Made by a program: the position numbers and the translations under genes. The notes under the pieces were generated by a model that was given only the letters and a program-made list of their open reading frames with translations, ran no database searches and was not told the DNA's origin. A DNA stretch of 64,000 nt from contig JASKMD010000019.1 in assembly GCA_030144725.1 (NCBI GenBank), forward strand, positions 7,986,760 through 8,050,759, read 5' to 3'. The DNA is from Haematococcus lacustris. Lineage: Eukaryota > Chlorophyta > Chlorophyceae > Chlamydomonadales > Haematococcaceae. Shown one piece after another: positions 25,895-35,907 of this stretch (its first letter is position 1; each line of letters opens with the position of its first letter).

Positions 25895-27035
25895 TAGCCG
25901 GTCAGGGTAGGGCAGCAGCAGGGCATCAGGGCAGCCGGTCAGGGTAGGGCAGCAGCAGCGCAGCCAGAAAGGGTAGGGCAGCAGCAGGGCAGCCGGGCAG
26001 GGTAGGGCAGCAGCAGGGCAGCCGAGCAGGGTAGGGTAGGAGCAGGGCAGCAGCAGGGCAGCCGGTCAGGGTAGGGCAGCAGCAGGGAAGCCAGGCAGCC
26101 GGTCAGGGTAGGGCAGCAGCAGGGCATCAGGGCAGCCGGTCAGGGTAGGGCTGCAGCAGCGCAGCCGGTCAGGGTAGGGCAGCAGCAGGGCAGCCGGGCA
26201 GGGCAGGGCTGCAGCAGGGCAGCTGGACAGGGTAGGATAGGAGCAGGGCAGCCGGTCAGGGTGGGGCAGCAGCACGGCAGCCGGACAGGGTAGGGTAGGA
26301 GCAGGGCAGCAGGGCAGCCGGTCAGGGTAGGGCAGCAGCAGGGAAGCCAGGCAGCCGGTCAGGGTAGGGCAGCCGGTCAGGGTAGGGCAGCAGCAGGGAA
26401 GCCAGGCAGCCGGTCAGGGTAGGGCAGCAGCAGGGCAGCCGGGCAGCCATCAGGGTAGGGCAGCAGCAGCGCAGCAGGGCAGCCGGTCAGGGTAGGGCAG
26501 CAGCAGCGCAGCCAGACAGGGTAGGGCAGCAGCAGGGCAGCCGGGCAGGGTAGGGCAGCAGCAGGGCAGCCGGGCAGGGTAGGGTAGGAGCAGGGCAGCA
26601 GCAGGGCAGCCGGTCAGGGTAGGGCAGCAGCAGGGAAGCCAGGCAGCCGGTCAGGGTAGGGCAGCAGCAGGGCATCAGGGCAGCCGGTCAGGGTAGGGCT
26701 GCAGCAGCGCAGCCGGTCAGGGTAGGGCAGCAGCAGGGCAGCCGGGCAGGGCAGGGCAGCAGCAGGGCAGCTGGACAGGGTAGGATAGGAGCAGGGCAGC
26801 CAGGCAGGGTGGGGCAGCAGCACGGCAGCCGGACAGGGTAGGGTAGGAGCAGGGCAGCAGGGCAGCCGGTCAGGGTAGGGCAGCAGCAGGGAAGCCAGGC
26901 AGCCGGTCAGGGTAGGGCAGCAGCAGGGCAGCTGGGCAGCCATCAGGGTAGGGCAGCAGCAGCGCAGCAGGGCATCAGGGCAGCCGGTCAGGGTAGGGCA
27001 GCAGCAGGGCAGCCGGGCAGGGTAGGGCAGCAGCA
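25895..27035. repeat. Tandem array with about 27-bp units and higher-order duplication
   Basis: The array consists of variants of GCAGCCGGTCAGGGTAGG followed by GCAGCAGCAGG. Unit lengths vary (about 19-30 bp) by loss or gain of the GCAGCAG part. A block near 25939-26127 recurs at 26487-26675, an offset of 548 bp, so the array grew by duplication of a multi-unit block as well as by unit slippage. Units are direct and contiguous without spacers. Confidence 0.9.
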
Positions 27036-27039
27036 GGGT

Positions 27040-27588
27040 GGGAGTTATTATGGTTGTTGTGCATACTCACTTTTGCCTACATACTCACTTTTGCAAAATG
27101 ATGACCTTGCACCTACGGTTCGCCCTACGGACCTATGCATACAGTATATACATACGTATATACCGTCATTTTAGTCGCCGCATACGCTTTAGGCCAACCC
27201 TACAGGTTATGTTGTGTACAGTGAGGTGTTTGCTGCATAGCCTGCTGGCCCTGACTTACTTACTCAGACTCAGCACTCAAACTCACACATCCAGCAGTTA
27301 GACTCAGCGCTCAGCACTGTGGCCTGGTGCAAGAGCTGGTGCAAGGACTGGTGCAAGAGCATTGTGGCCGGAGGTCCGTCTGCCCCGTCCGCTGTCGGAC
27401 GGGCCCGCTATACTAGTGTTAGAGAGAACACTTGTTTTCTGTGGAGACAATCAATAACGTGTACCAGCAAGAAACCAGCAGATCACCATATGTTTTGCCT
27501 TGATTAACAAATTGCATCATAAGGAACAGCCTCATCTCCACATGCTCGCTCGTGTGTTTACCAGGGCCACGCTCCCACCGCCCCAAAC
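27040..27588. other. Intergenic, nothing recognised
   Basis: Lies downstream of the histidyl-tRNA synthetase stop and is expected to hold that gene's 3' UTR. It contains a short AT-rich stretch (27120-27200) and a three-copy GGTGCAAGAGC-like repeat near 27325-27362. No coding evidence. Confidence 0.45.
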
Positions 27589-30500
27589 CTATGCCAGCAG
27601 CTGAGCAAGTGGCACTTCAAGCTGAGTCCTTGCATGCAGGTCCTTCACGCTGACCGCCCCACGCGACCACTCGTCTGCTCCCACCAACACCAGCCTGGCA
27701 GCTCCCAACCGCTCCGCGTGCTGCAGAGCATGTATACACACGGCAGGCTGTTTGTGTTGCTGAAGAAGAAGGAGAAGGCGAAGATGAAGGCGATCGTTCA
27801 CACCACTTTAACCGTCAGTGGTTTGGCAACATGGCCGCCCTCCCCCTGCAGGGGTTTGAGATTCTACGACGCACTTCAAGACTAGCTGCACAAGCAGGGG
27901 TTGTTGCTGATGTCTTAAGCGGAATGCGCTGGCAGTGGGGAGCTCCTGGCGTGCTGCATGTGGCCACCTGGGCTGCTGCTAGACGTAATGGTCATCTGCT
28001 TTACCTCCTACATTTGTCATTTCTCAACATGCTGTTCAGCTGCAATTGTAGCACCCACCAACCCACCCACCCACTCAGCCGGCGGCCCGCCCGACCGCCC
28101 ACCCACCCACCCACCCACTTTGAACGCCCATTTCATCTTCTTGGCTTCCAGCACCAGCTCTGTCCGCCTGCCTGCCTTGCGCAAGCCTTGGGCCACGCCA
28201 GCAGCATCTGCCCGCAGCGCCTCATCCAGGGCCACCACCACATCATCAACCTGCTTGCAGCAAAGGCAAGCCTGAGAGTGGGCAGGTGCGCAAGCCACAC
28301 ACCTCCATTTCAGCAACTGCATACCGACCATAAGTACCAGGGGCGTCCCTAGCAGGCCAAGCTGCAAGCAAGTGTGACAGGCAGGCCAGCAGGCAGGCAG
28401 GCGGGCGGGCAAGCGGGCAGGCAGAGCAGGCCAGCAGGGCGGGCGGGCGGGCGGGCAACTAGGTGTTGAGGCATTTAGGCAGAGGCAGGCGAGCGCAGTG
28501 GTCCCTGAGGTAGGTGTGTGAGGAGCAGGCGTGTGAGAAGTAGGCAGGTGCGGGAGGCTGAGCCTGCAGTGGGTGGGCAGCTGGTGGTTTGGCAGCTGCC
28601 AGGGGCAGATGCCGGGGCAGGGCACCTGCTGCTGGGGTGTGGGCAGCTTGCCCTTGTCCTTCAAAAGCTCCACGATGACAGCATCGCCAAACCCAAAGCC
28701 GCAGCAAGGGAGGTCCTCGCCTCCAAAAGTACCTAGCAGCCTGTGAGGAGGGAGTGAGGCGGTCACACAAAGGTGTCATGTAAAGTGTGAGCTTCAATTT
28801 GTTGGCACTGCCATGACAGCTGTAGTACCGGCCTAAGTAGTAGATAATTGGCGGTCCGAGAGCATTATGCGAAAGTAATGGCCGAGGCCGAGGTGGCGCG
28901 GACATACATGCCGAGGCGTAGCCGAGGGATGTATGGTAGCAGAGCCGAGGACGAGACCATTAGTTCGCATAGTGCGCGAGGTCAAGGCGGTTATCTAGTA
29001 TATTTGAGGTTCCCCAATCCCGTAACCGCCCCCCTCCCCCGTTGACCAACACCATATCTCACGTTGACCAACACTATCACCAACCCTTCTCAACACAGCC
29101 GCTCTATAAACGCTTCCCGACACTGTTGGCGAGAATCGTACTTTGCCGCTGGACAATTATCAATTGCCGCTCGACAATTATCAAAAAGTGCACTTTGCCG
29201 CTCGAGCATTATGCTTTGCCGCTCGACCATTATGCTTTGCCGGTCGACACATATCGACTGCGTTTAGACGTAGCTTCTAGTCAACATGCACTTACAAGTA
29301 GACATGCCAGCCTGGCAATGTGTTCGCTAAGCTATCGCGTAGCGTCGCATTGGCTACGTTGAGGTTGCATCAGTTGCGGAAGGAAGTTGTTTTGGAATAA
29401 CTCGCGACTTGCAAGTTGCAACGTGCAAGCCATACATGCAACAACACACTCGCGACTTCCGCTTCACTTGCGGAACACGCGGATCTGGCTGCTAGCACTT
29501 TGCGGCCTCAGTAAACTGACCCGAGTTATGGAAAAATATTGACGCCTATATTTTTCCCTATACCTCAAATATACATGCCTGTGGGATGCTGATGGAAAAG
29601 GTCACAGAGGATGTCACACCCATTTTGTCTCACGGAGGTTGGCACTGCCAGGTCAGCCACACTGGCCCTACCTCACCCTCTGCACCGTACTGTGCAGCGT
29701 ACAAGTTGTGCAATGGGTCAGGATGAAAGCATGGCAGGCTGTGAGGTATGAAGCTCAGTAGTTGGCCAGTCAGGGCATCAGCTAGGCGTGTGATGACGGT
29801 GAGGGCCAGGCAGCGCACAGGCACAGTGTGCAGGTGAGGGCTTTGGGTGAGATCCCTGCTATGCAGGCCGGTGCAGCGGGTCCTCAATGCAACAAACCGA
29901 GCTCAGGGCAGCCCGGACACCAAGCGAGCCTGGAATGCCCGTACTACTTTGGCAGATGCCATGCCATGTAGTTATGATGACGATGATGGCAATGAGCCTG
30001 GCCCTTCTCAGCCTGGCCCTGCTCAGCCTGGTACTGCTCAGCCTGGCCCTGCTCAGCCTGGCCCTGTGCAGCCTGGTACTGCTCAGCCTGGCCCTGCTCA
30101 GCCTAGCGCTACGTGCCTGAGCTAGACTGCCCACTCACTTATCATAGCGCCCGCCGCCACAGATAGCCCGCAGCTTTCCCTCCCTGTCAAAGCCTTCAAA
30201 CACCGTGCCTACATGTTATAGGGCAGCAGGGGGAAGGACGCACCATGGCTTGCATGCCCCACAGCCCCGGCTTCTACCATCAGCCAGGCTGATACCTGGC
30301 TGAGCTTTGCTCATGCTCAACACAGATGCTGCCAACGCATGGGGTGCTGTTCAAAGTGCTGATGATGCTAGTACTGGTGTTGCCGCTAGTCAAGTGGTGA
30401 TGTGTACCCTTAGATGGCGATGGGGCCAGGCGGGGCGGGGCGATGTGCGGTGCGGTGCGGTGGTAAGGTGCTTACCATGTGGTGCGCAGATGAGTGTCAA

Positions 30501-33500
30501 ACGTCCGCAACCCACCAGCCGCTAGATGGGCCCCAGTGCCTGACGTGTCACTTGTGCATTTGTGTGGGGTAAGAGTGAAAGAGGGGGAAGAGTGAGAAAG
30601 GGAAGAGGAGGTTTGAGGGTAGCTGAGCAGGGCACCTGTGTAGTAGGCAAGGCCTCGCACGACGCTGGGGTCAAACACTAACCAGTCAGCATACCTGCAG
30701 CCAGCAGAGCGATTTGTCAGCGAGGGACACACACCAGCTGTACACCTGTCCATGGCACTGGCCTAGCCCTGCGCCTTCCCTTCCCCTTCCACTTCCCCTT
30801 CCCCTTCCCCTTCCCCTTCCCCTTCCCTTGTCCCCACCTCTGCCCCTGATCCCACACTGGCCCTAGCCCTGCTTGTGCCACAAACCAGGGTACATCCACT
30901 CACCCATAGCCCTCCGCCAGATGAAACAAACGGCGCAGCTCCAGCACTGCCTCTGATTGCTGACCCAGCAGGTCTCCCAGCTGCTCCAGGCTGCGCAGGC
31001 TCATGGCGGCCAAGACCCCTGTACGGGTCGGGTCGGGTCGGGTCGGGTCGGGTCGGGTCGGGTCGGGTCGGGTCGGGTCGGGTCGGGTCGGGTCGGGTCG
31101 GGTCGGGTCGGGTCGGGTCGGGTCGGGTCGGGTCGGGTCGGGTCGGGTCGGGTCAGGATGCAAACGTGATGACGCCCAGTGGCCCCTCTTCCTGGCTTCA
31201 ATGGCCTGCTGACCTGTGATAGTGTCGGGTGCCACGCCTAGGGTGGTGAGTTCCTTTTCAATCTGCTCACGGGGAAGCTTCTCGATCTGCAGCAGGGGGT
31301 GTGAGATGAGGCTGGTCAGGGCTTGTCAGGACTGGTCAGGGCTGGTCAGGGCTGGTCAGGGCTCTGTGGCTTGTGTGGCATTGAGCCGGGCCGTGTGCAG
31401 CCCACCTTGTCCACCACGACGCACACTGGGGCAAACAGCTCCTGTGGCACGTTGTACTGCGACAGTACTGCCTGAAGGACCTGCAGCACACCACATGACA
31501 CTCCACCTGGGGTATGGAGTGAGAGCAGGCAGCCACAACAAGCCAAGCAGGTAGCGCAGGCAGGTCTAGTAGGCAGGTGCAACGTTTCAAGTTTCATTGT
31601 GTCTGCTGGAGGATTCCGTGGCAAAGAATGCATGGTATGGTACTATTCATCAGTATCATCGTCATCATTACAAGGCATTCGCCAATCTGCGCTATAAGCG
31701 ATTACCAGCAGCGGTGCTACAACACCTTCAATATTGATTCCTCTTCCCTATCAGGCATTTTAAATGTGGTCGCACCAGGCCCCAGCTCCTACCCCTGGCC
31801 CCACTGCACGTGGCTCAGTGGCTCAGATTGCCCGCTGCCCTCTGGGCCCTACCACCTCTTGAGCTCTGGCCTCTCGGCCACTGACCTTGCGGTTTGAGAC
31901 CTTGATGCCCACGTCCTGGGAGCTGAGGCCTACCCGGGAAAAAAACAAGGTGATGGCCGCCAGCAGCTCAGCCTCAGCCTGCCGCAGAGTCAGGTGTCAC
32001 ACGGTGCACAGCACTGCTCATCCTCCCCATCTCCTCCACATGTGCACAGGAGGGCTGGTCCTCCCCATCACCTTCACCTTCATGGGTCAGCATGTGCCGC
32101 ATGCATGACACGTGCAGCCTGGCACGTGCAGCCTGACACGTGCAGCCTGACACTTGTTTCGCATAACCACTCTCACACTGATACACAGTCATCAGCACAC
32201 AACACTGGTAAAGACCATCGCCGCATGAACTTCACCAGCTCCAATGGTGGTGCAGGAGGTTGCAATGGTGAGGGTTGTGGTGCTTGCTGCCATTGGTGGG
32301 CAGTGGATTGGCCAACAGCAACCTCAACTGCGGCAGTGACCGACTGCCGCCACCACCACCCTCCTCTAGTTTCATGTGTTGCAGCAACACCAGCGATATT
32401 CAGTTGGGATGCATGCCAGCAGTTGTCATGGACAGATGCTGGATGGCCGCCTCCATCACTGTGCTGGCCAGCCAGCGCACCCTCCCCTCACAGACCCTCA
32501 CACGGCCTCTCATAGACCCTCACCGGACCCCTCACCAGAACCCTCACCCAGCCCTCACCCATCGCACCCTTCCCCAGTCTCTCATAGACCCTCACCAAAC
32601 CCCTCACCAAGCCCTCACCCAGCCCTCACCCAGCCCTCACCCAGCCCCTCACCTGCCCCTCATCTGGCCCCTCTCAGCCCCTCACCTCCACACCCGCCAC
32701 TCCCACAATGTCCATGTTCCATTGGTAATGCTCCCGCCTGCACTGCGTGGAAGGCCACACTTGTCAACACCTTGCCTCCTACCCGACATGGAACCAACAC
32801 AAGGTTTGCAGGGGGACCGGTGCAAACCCACCATCACAAACCGTACTCTGTATAGCGACAGCTCGAGAGAGACACCACCGCCAACACACCCACTCCTAGT
32901 CTAGCCCAGACCTGTCCATCCTAAAGGGCTACGATCCGCTGGCCATGCCACCGCCGGCGACCGCTGGTGCGACCACTGCTACGACCACTGGGGATGCCAC
33001 CGTGGCTGCGATCCGCTGGCAATCCGCTGGCGCCGTCACCAGTTGGGGAAAACACCAGGTGATGAGGCATGACACACCCTAGCACCAGTGTCCCACTGCT
33101 AGCCCTCCGGGTGTGGACCCACGCCCCTTCCACCGCGAGCAGGTCGCCTGCACAGCGAACTGCAGGCTGCGGCTCAGGCCTGCTGGGTGCAGCCGTACTG
33201 AGTCACACCCCCTACAGAGTGTGAGGGTGAGGGTGAGGGTGAGGCCCGTCCCGCGGTGCTGGGCCCTGCCGCCATCACCAGGCCAGGCCTGGCTGCGCAC
33301 CTGCGGCCCCTGGTCATACGCTCATATCGCCAGCACTGCCCAATGGCAAACCACTTGGCAGGCAGCACCAGGGTCTTCTGCTTGGCCAGCAGCAGCCGAG
33401 CCAGGGAAGGGGTCAGCTCAGGCCTCAGGGCAACACGCCGCTCGCCCTTGTCCTACAAGGGGGCGGTGGGGTCACACCATGGGGGTTACACTATGGGGAT

Positions 33501-35229
33501 TACACTAATGGGGGAAAACCGTTGGGGGTGCTGCTGACTGAGCTTGGCATAGGCCTGGCAAAGGCATAGCTGGTGAGGTGCACGGTGTGTTGACAGCCTC
33601 TGACTGTGCAGATGAGGATTGCCCTACCCAGGCCCTGCTGATGCAGCATACAAACAGCGCAGCTCACGCTGGCGGTGGTGCATGACCTATCGCGGCATTG
33701 AGGCATGGCCCATCACGCCCATGCTGACCTCCTGCTGAGCGCATTGGGGAGAGCAAGTGGCGCCCACTGGAGCTGTGCTACTGGCCAGAGCAGGGGAAGC
33801 TGCCAGCCAAGGGCAAGGAGTACCCTGGCCTGGGCTACAAGCGGCTGTGAGACAAGCCACCCAAGGCCCAGCAGCAGCAGCAGCCTGCTGTGGCACAGTA
33901 GTGTGTGCCCCCCCCCCCACTTGAAGCTGTCATCAGCTTACAATTAGTGCATGTATTGTCATGCCAAATCTATGCATTGCCCTGTCACAGGGGTCAGGCA
34001 ATGTTGTAGGTGGTAGGCGACCGTGACCATGTGTATGCCATGTATAGGCCATGTGCATGCCATGCGATGGGAACTCCACACAGACAAAAACACCGTTTTG
34101 TAGTGGTTCACAATTAGTGTGTTCGACTGCAATGAATGCTCAAGGTTGAGGGCCAAGGTGCTGACCTCCTGCTGACTGACCACCCACAACGAAGTTGTAC
34201 AGCTGGTCAGTAATCTCTTCGCCAGCCTTGCGCACAAACAGCTCCTCGGATTCCAGCACTGGCGCATCCCACTGCTCAAAGCCAAAGAGGTTGCTGCAAG
34301 ATACGAGGTGACGGGCATTACCAGCATCACGCTCAGCCAAAGCAGCAGGCAGTGAGCAACAGGCAGGCAGATAGCAGCAGCAGCAGCAGGAGCGCCTGCT
34401 GGAAGACATGCCCCTAGACACCCCAGCCTGCTTCATGAACAGGTGAGCTCATGGCACCTGCCTGCCTGCTCCTTAGCCCGCAGCTGAGCTCCATGCACCT
34501 GCCTGCCTGCCTGCCTGCCTGCCTGACCCTTGGACTTTCCCATTCTCTTTCAAGCTGCCTCAAAAGTCTGAAGCCTCAACGAGTGCGAGTCATTGCGTGT
34601 GTGGGTCAAGCCTGGATCTAACCTGACTGCGCTGAACTCGCCAAACAACCAGCTGCGCAGCCGGTGGTCTTCAGGGTAAAAGTCCCGTGTCCCTGCGGCG
34701 CTCCAAAAGCAAGGCACCCTCGCAAGCCCAGACATGTACATTACCTAGCCATTCATGCAAACGGAAGTTAGAGCATGGCATTGTTAGCCTGGGTATCGTC
34801 CAATGTGGGCACATGTCACACACCACAGGCATTGGGGACTGTGTGCAAGGGTATGTGATCAAGGGGAATTGATCAAGTGCTTACCTACCCCTGGGAGGTT
34901 GCGTGTCAATCATGCCCTTTCCAGATACACCAGAGGGGCTTGTAATCTTTCCAGGGGAACTTTTTGCGGGAGCATCCTGCATGCACGTGTTCAGGACCTG
35001 TTTTCCACCCTGCATGGTGGCAATGCACCCTCATGCCGCAGACCTGGACATGTGGGGTCGTTGTGGCAGCCTCTACGGTGGAGGAGAATACAGCCCTAGA
35101 CTTAATTCTGGCGATCATTGGCGCGGAGAGGCACCTCGCTCGCCGTGCATCCTGTAGGATTGGGCCGAACCCACATCTAAAGCCGATCATGGCCTGACGA
35201 GCGCTCACTGAACGAGTCTTCGGATACAA
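27589..35229 (-). CDS. Histidyl-tRNA synthetase, organelle-targeted
   Basis: Charges tRNA-His with histidine. Fifteen exons: 35229-35044, 34976-34889, 34692-34623, 34293-34188, 33452-33301, 32737-32686, 31978-31886, 31480-31406, 31286-31214, 31018-30904, 30694-30636, 30208-30139, 28740-28626, 28250-28119, 27720-27589. All phases agree: 1518 nt, 505 residues. The first 75 or so residues are Arg/Ser/Ala-rich and look like a plastid or mitochondrial transit peptide. Class II motif 1 begins at [13 protein letters not shown], motif 2 is [19 protein letters not shown] (about 194-212), the HisA signature is RGLAYYTG (about 349-356) with GGGRYD following, and motif 3 is [13 protein letters not shown]. 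The C-terminal anticodon-binding domain ends with [18 protein letters not shown]. The length suits an organellar enzyme. The start at 35229 or the Met at 35190 are both possible; exons 1-2 are the least certain. Confidence 0.92.
28838..29470 (-). mobile_element. Dispersed repeat family A/B, copy B
   Basis: Inverse-orientation relative of the unit at 4165-4725, lying in the large intron between synthetase exons 30208-30139 and 28740-28626. It has the same end (ATTGGCGGTCCGAGAG), the same tandem CGGCAAAGTGC-type block (about 29140-29255, complementary strand) and the same GCAAGTTGCAACGTGCAAGC core. It carries about 100 bp near 28885-28990 that copy A lacks. Non-coding. Confidence 0.7.
29997..30115. 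repeat. 15-bp minisatellite in a synthetase intron
   Basis: About eight copies of CTCAGCCTGGCCCTG with GTACTG variants lie just downstream, in transcript order, of the exon at 30208-30139. Confidence 0.9.
31024..31153. repeat. (GGGTC)n pentanucleotide array at a splice acceptor
   Basis: About 26 perfect copies of GGGTC end five bases from the acceptor AG at 31019-31020. On the minus-strand transcript the array reads GACCC and so forms the pyrimidine-rich region before synthetase exon 31018-30904. The opposite strand has dense GGG tracts. Confidence 0.96.
33722..33738. repeat. Target-site duplication, retrocopy R1 (left)
   Basis: TGCTGACCTCCTGCTGA, repeated exactly at 34159-34175. Confidence 0.88.
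33739..34158 (+). mobile_element. Fanzor-tail retrocopy R1
   Basis: A 420-bp insertion in the synthetase intron next to exon 34293-34188, antisense to the gene. It starts abruptly inside the Fanzor/TnpB-like C-terminal coding part (codons for [20 protein letters not shown]; one codon later changed to a stop), passes a C-rich run and continues through the conserved non-coding tail. It ends GGGCCAAGG, the same end as the copies at 37802-38611 and 44148-44725. A 17-bp duplication flanks it. The truncated 5' end, fixed 3' end and variable-length target duplications are the signature of target-primed reverse transcription; no poly(A) tail is present. Confidence 0.85.
34159..34175. repeat. Target-site duplication, retrocopy R1 (right)
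   Basis: Matches 33722-33738; it ends 12 bp from the exon donor at 34187-34186. Confidence 0.88.
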
Positions 35230-35907
35230 GCTGCTGCCAATTCGTATAGCTGGTCAAAAAAGCGTGGGACGTCGCGAGTCACTCCGAAATCCTGTGGCTC
35301 CGAGCTCCAGCTCCACCATAGCGAGATGCAGCGCTTGAATTCACCCTCGCAAAGGCCGGGCAATATCAATAGCTGTCCTCGGCTACGTCAAAATCCGATC
35401 TTCGGTTGAGGCTAATGCGCTGAACTGCTGGCAGGGTTAGATGGGTGCTGCCCCGTCAAGGCACCTTAACCCGGGCGTCGCGCCGCCAGTCCGACATGTA
35501 GCCAAAGTCTACCCTCTGCTTCAAATTCCGTTCTACCCTGACTTGTAGCCCTGGAAAGGAAATGAAAGACTGCGCCTCAGTAAGATGGCGCCTTAGGCCT
35601 TGCGGTCACCTTGCAAACCAACCCTTCAAAGTTACGTTGTCAGGTGGGGTCAAACCCATGACCTTCCACTCATCGCAGGATCACCCATTACTAACTGAGC
35701 CACCAACCGCACGACGAGGCGAGATGCCTGAGGCCCTGCTGCTACTCCTTGCCAGGGGCAGGCAAAGCCTCCAAGCCCTCCCAGCTGCACAGCTCCAGGG
35801 GGTGCTGCACACTCTCCCCACTGCATTGCAAATTGTGGCATGGGTTGGTGTCCCGGTCCAGCCACCTGCCCCATGGGTGGGCTTCAAGTAAGGCCACAGG
35901 GCCCACT
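35230..35907. other. Intergenic with a tRNA-derived SINE candidate
   Basis: Lies between the synthetase start and the cupin stop. It holds the internal-promoter-like boxes described at 35646-35702, and at 35843-35885 the inverted relative of the 43-bp block at 18423-18465. Nothing else was recognised. Confidence 0.5.
35646..35702 (-). ncRNA. tRNA-like (SINE head) candidate with A and B boxes
   Basis: On the minus strand an A-box-like TGGCTCAGTTAG (35702-35691) is followed about 35 bp later by a B-box-like GGTTTGACCCC (35656-35646). Each differs by one base from the RNA polymerase III consensus. Pairing of a full cloverleaf was not established and no anticodon was assigned, so a degenerate tRNA or SINE head is more likely than a working tRNA gene. 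Confidence 0.45.

Noticed and set aside
25895..27035. CRISPR-like array
   Set aside because: Units are contiguous without unique spacers and the DNA is eukaryotic; the same holds for the 21-bp array.
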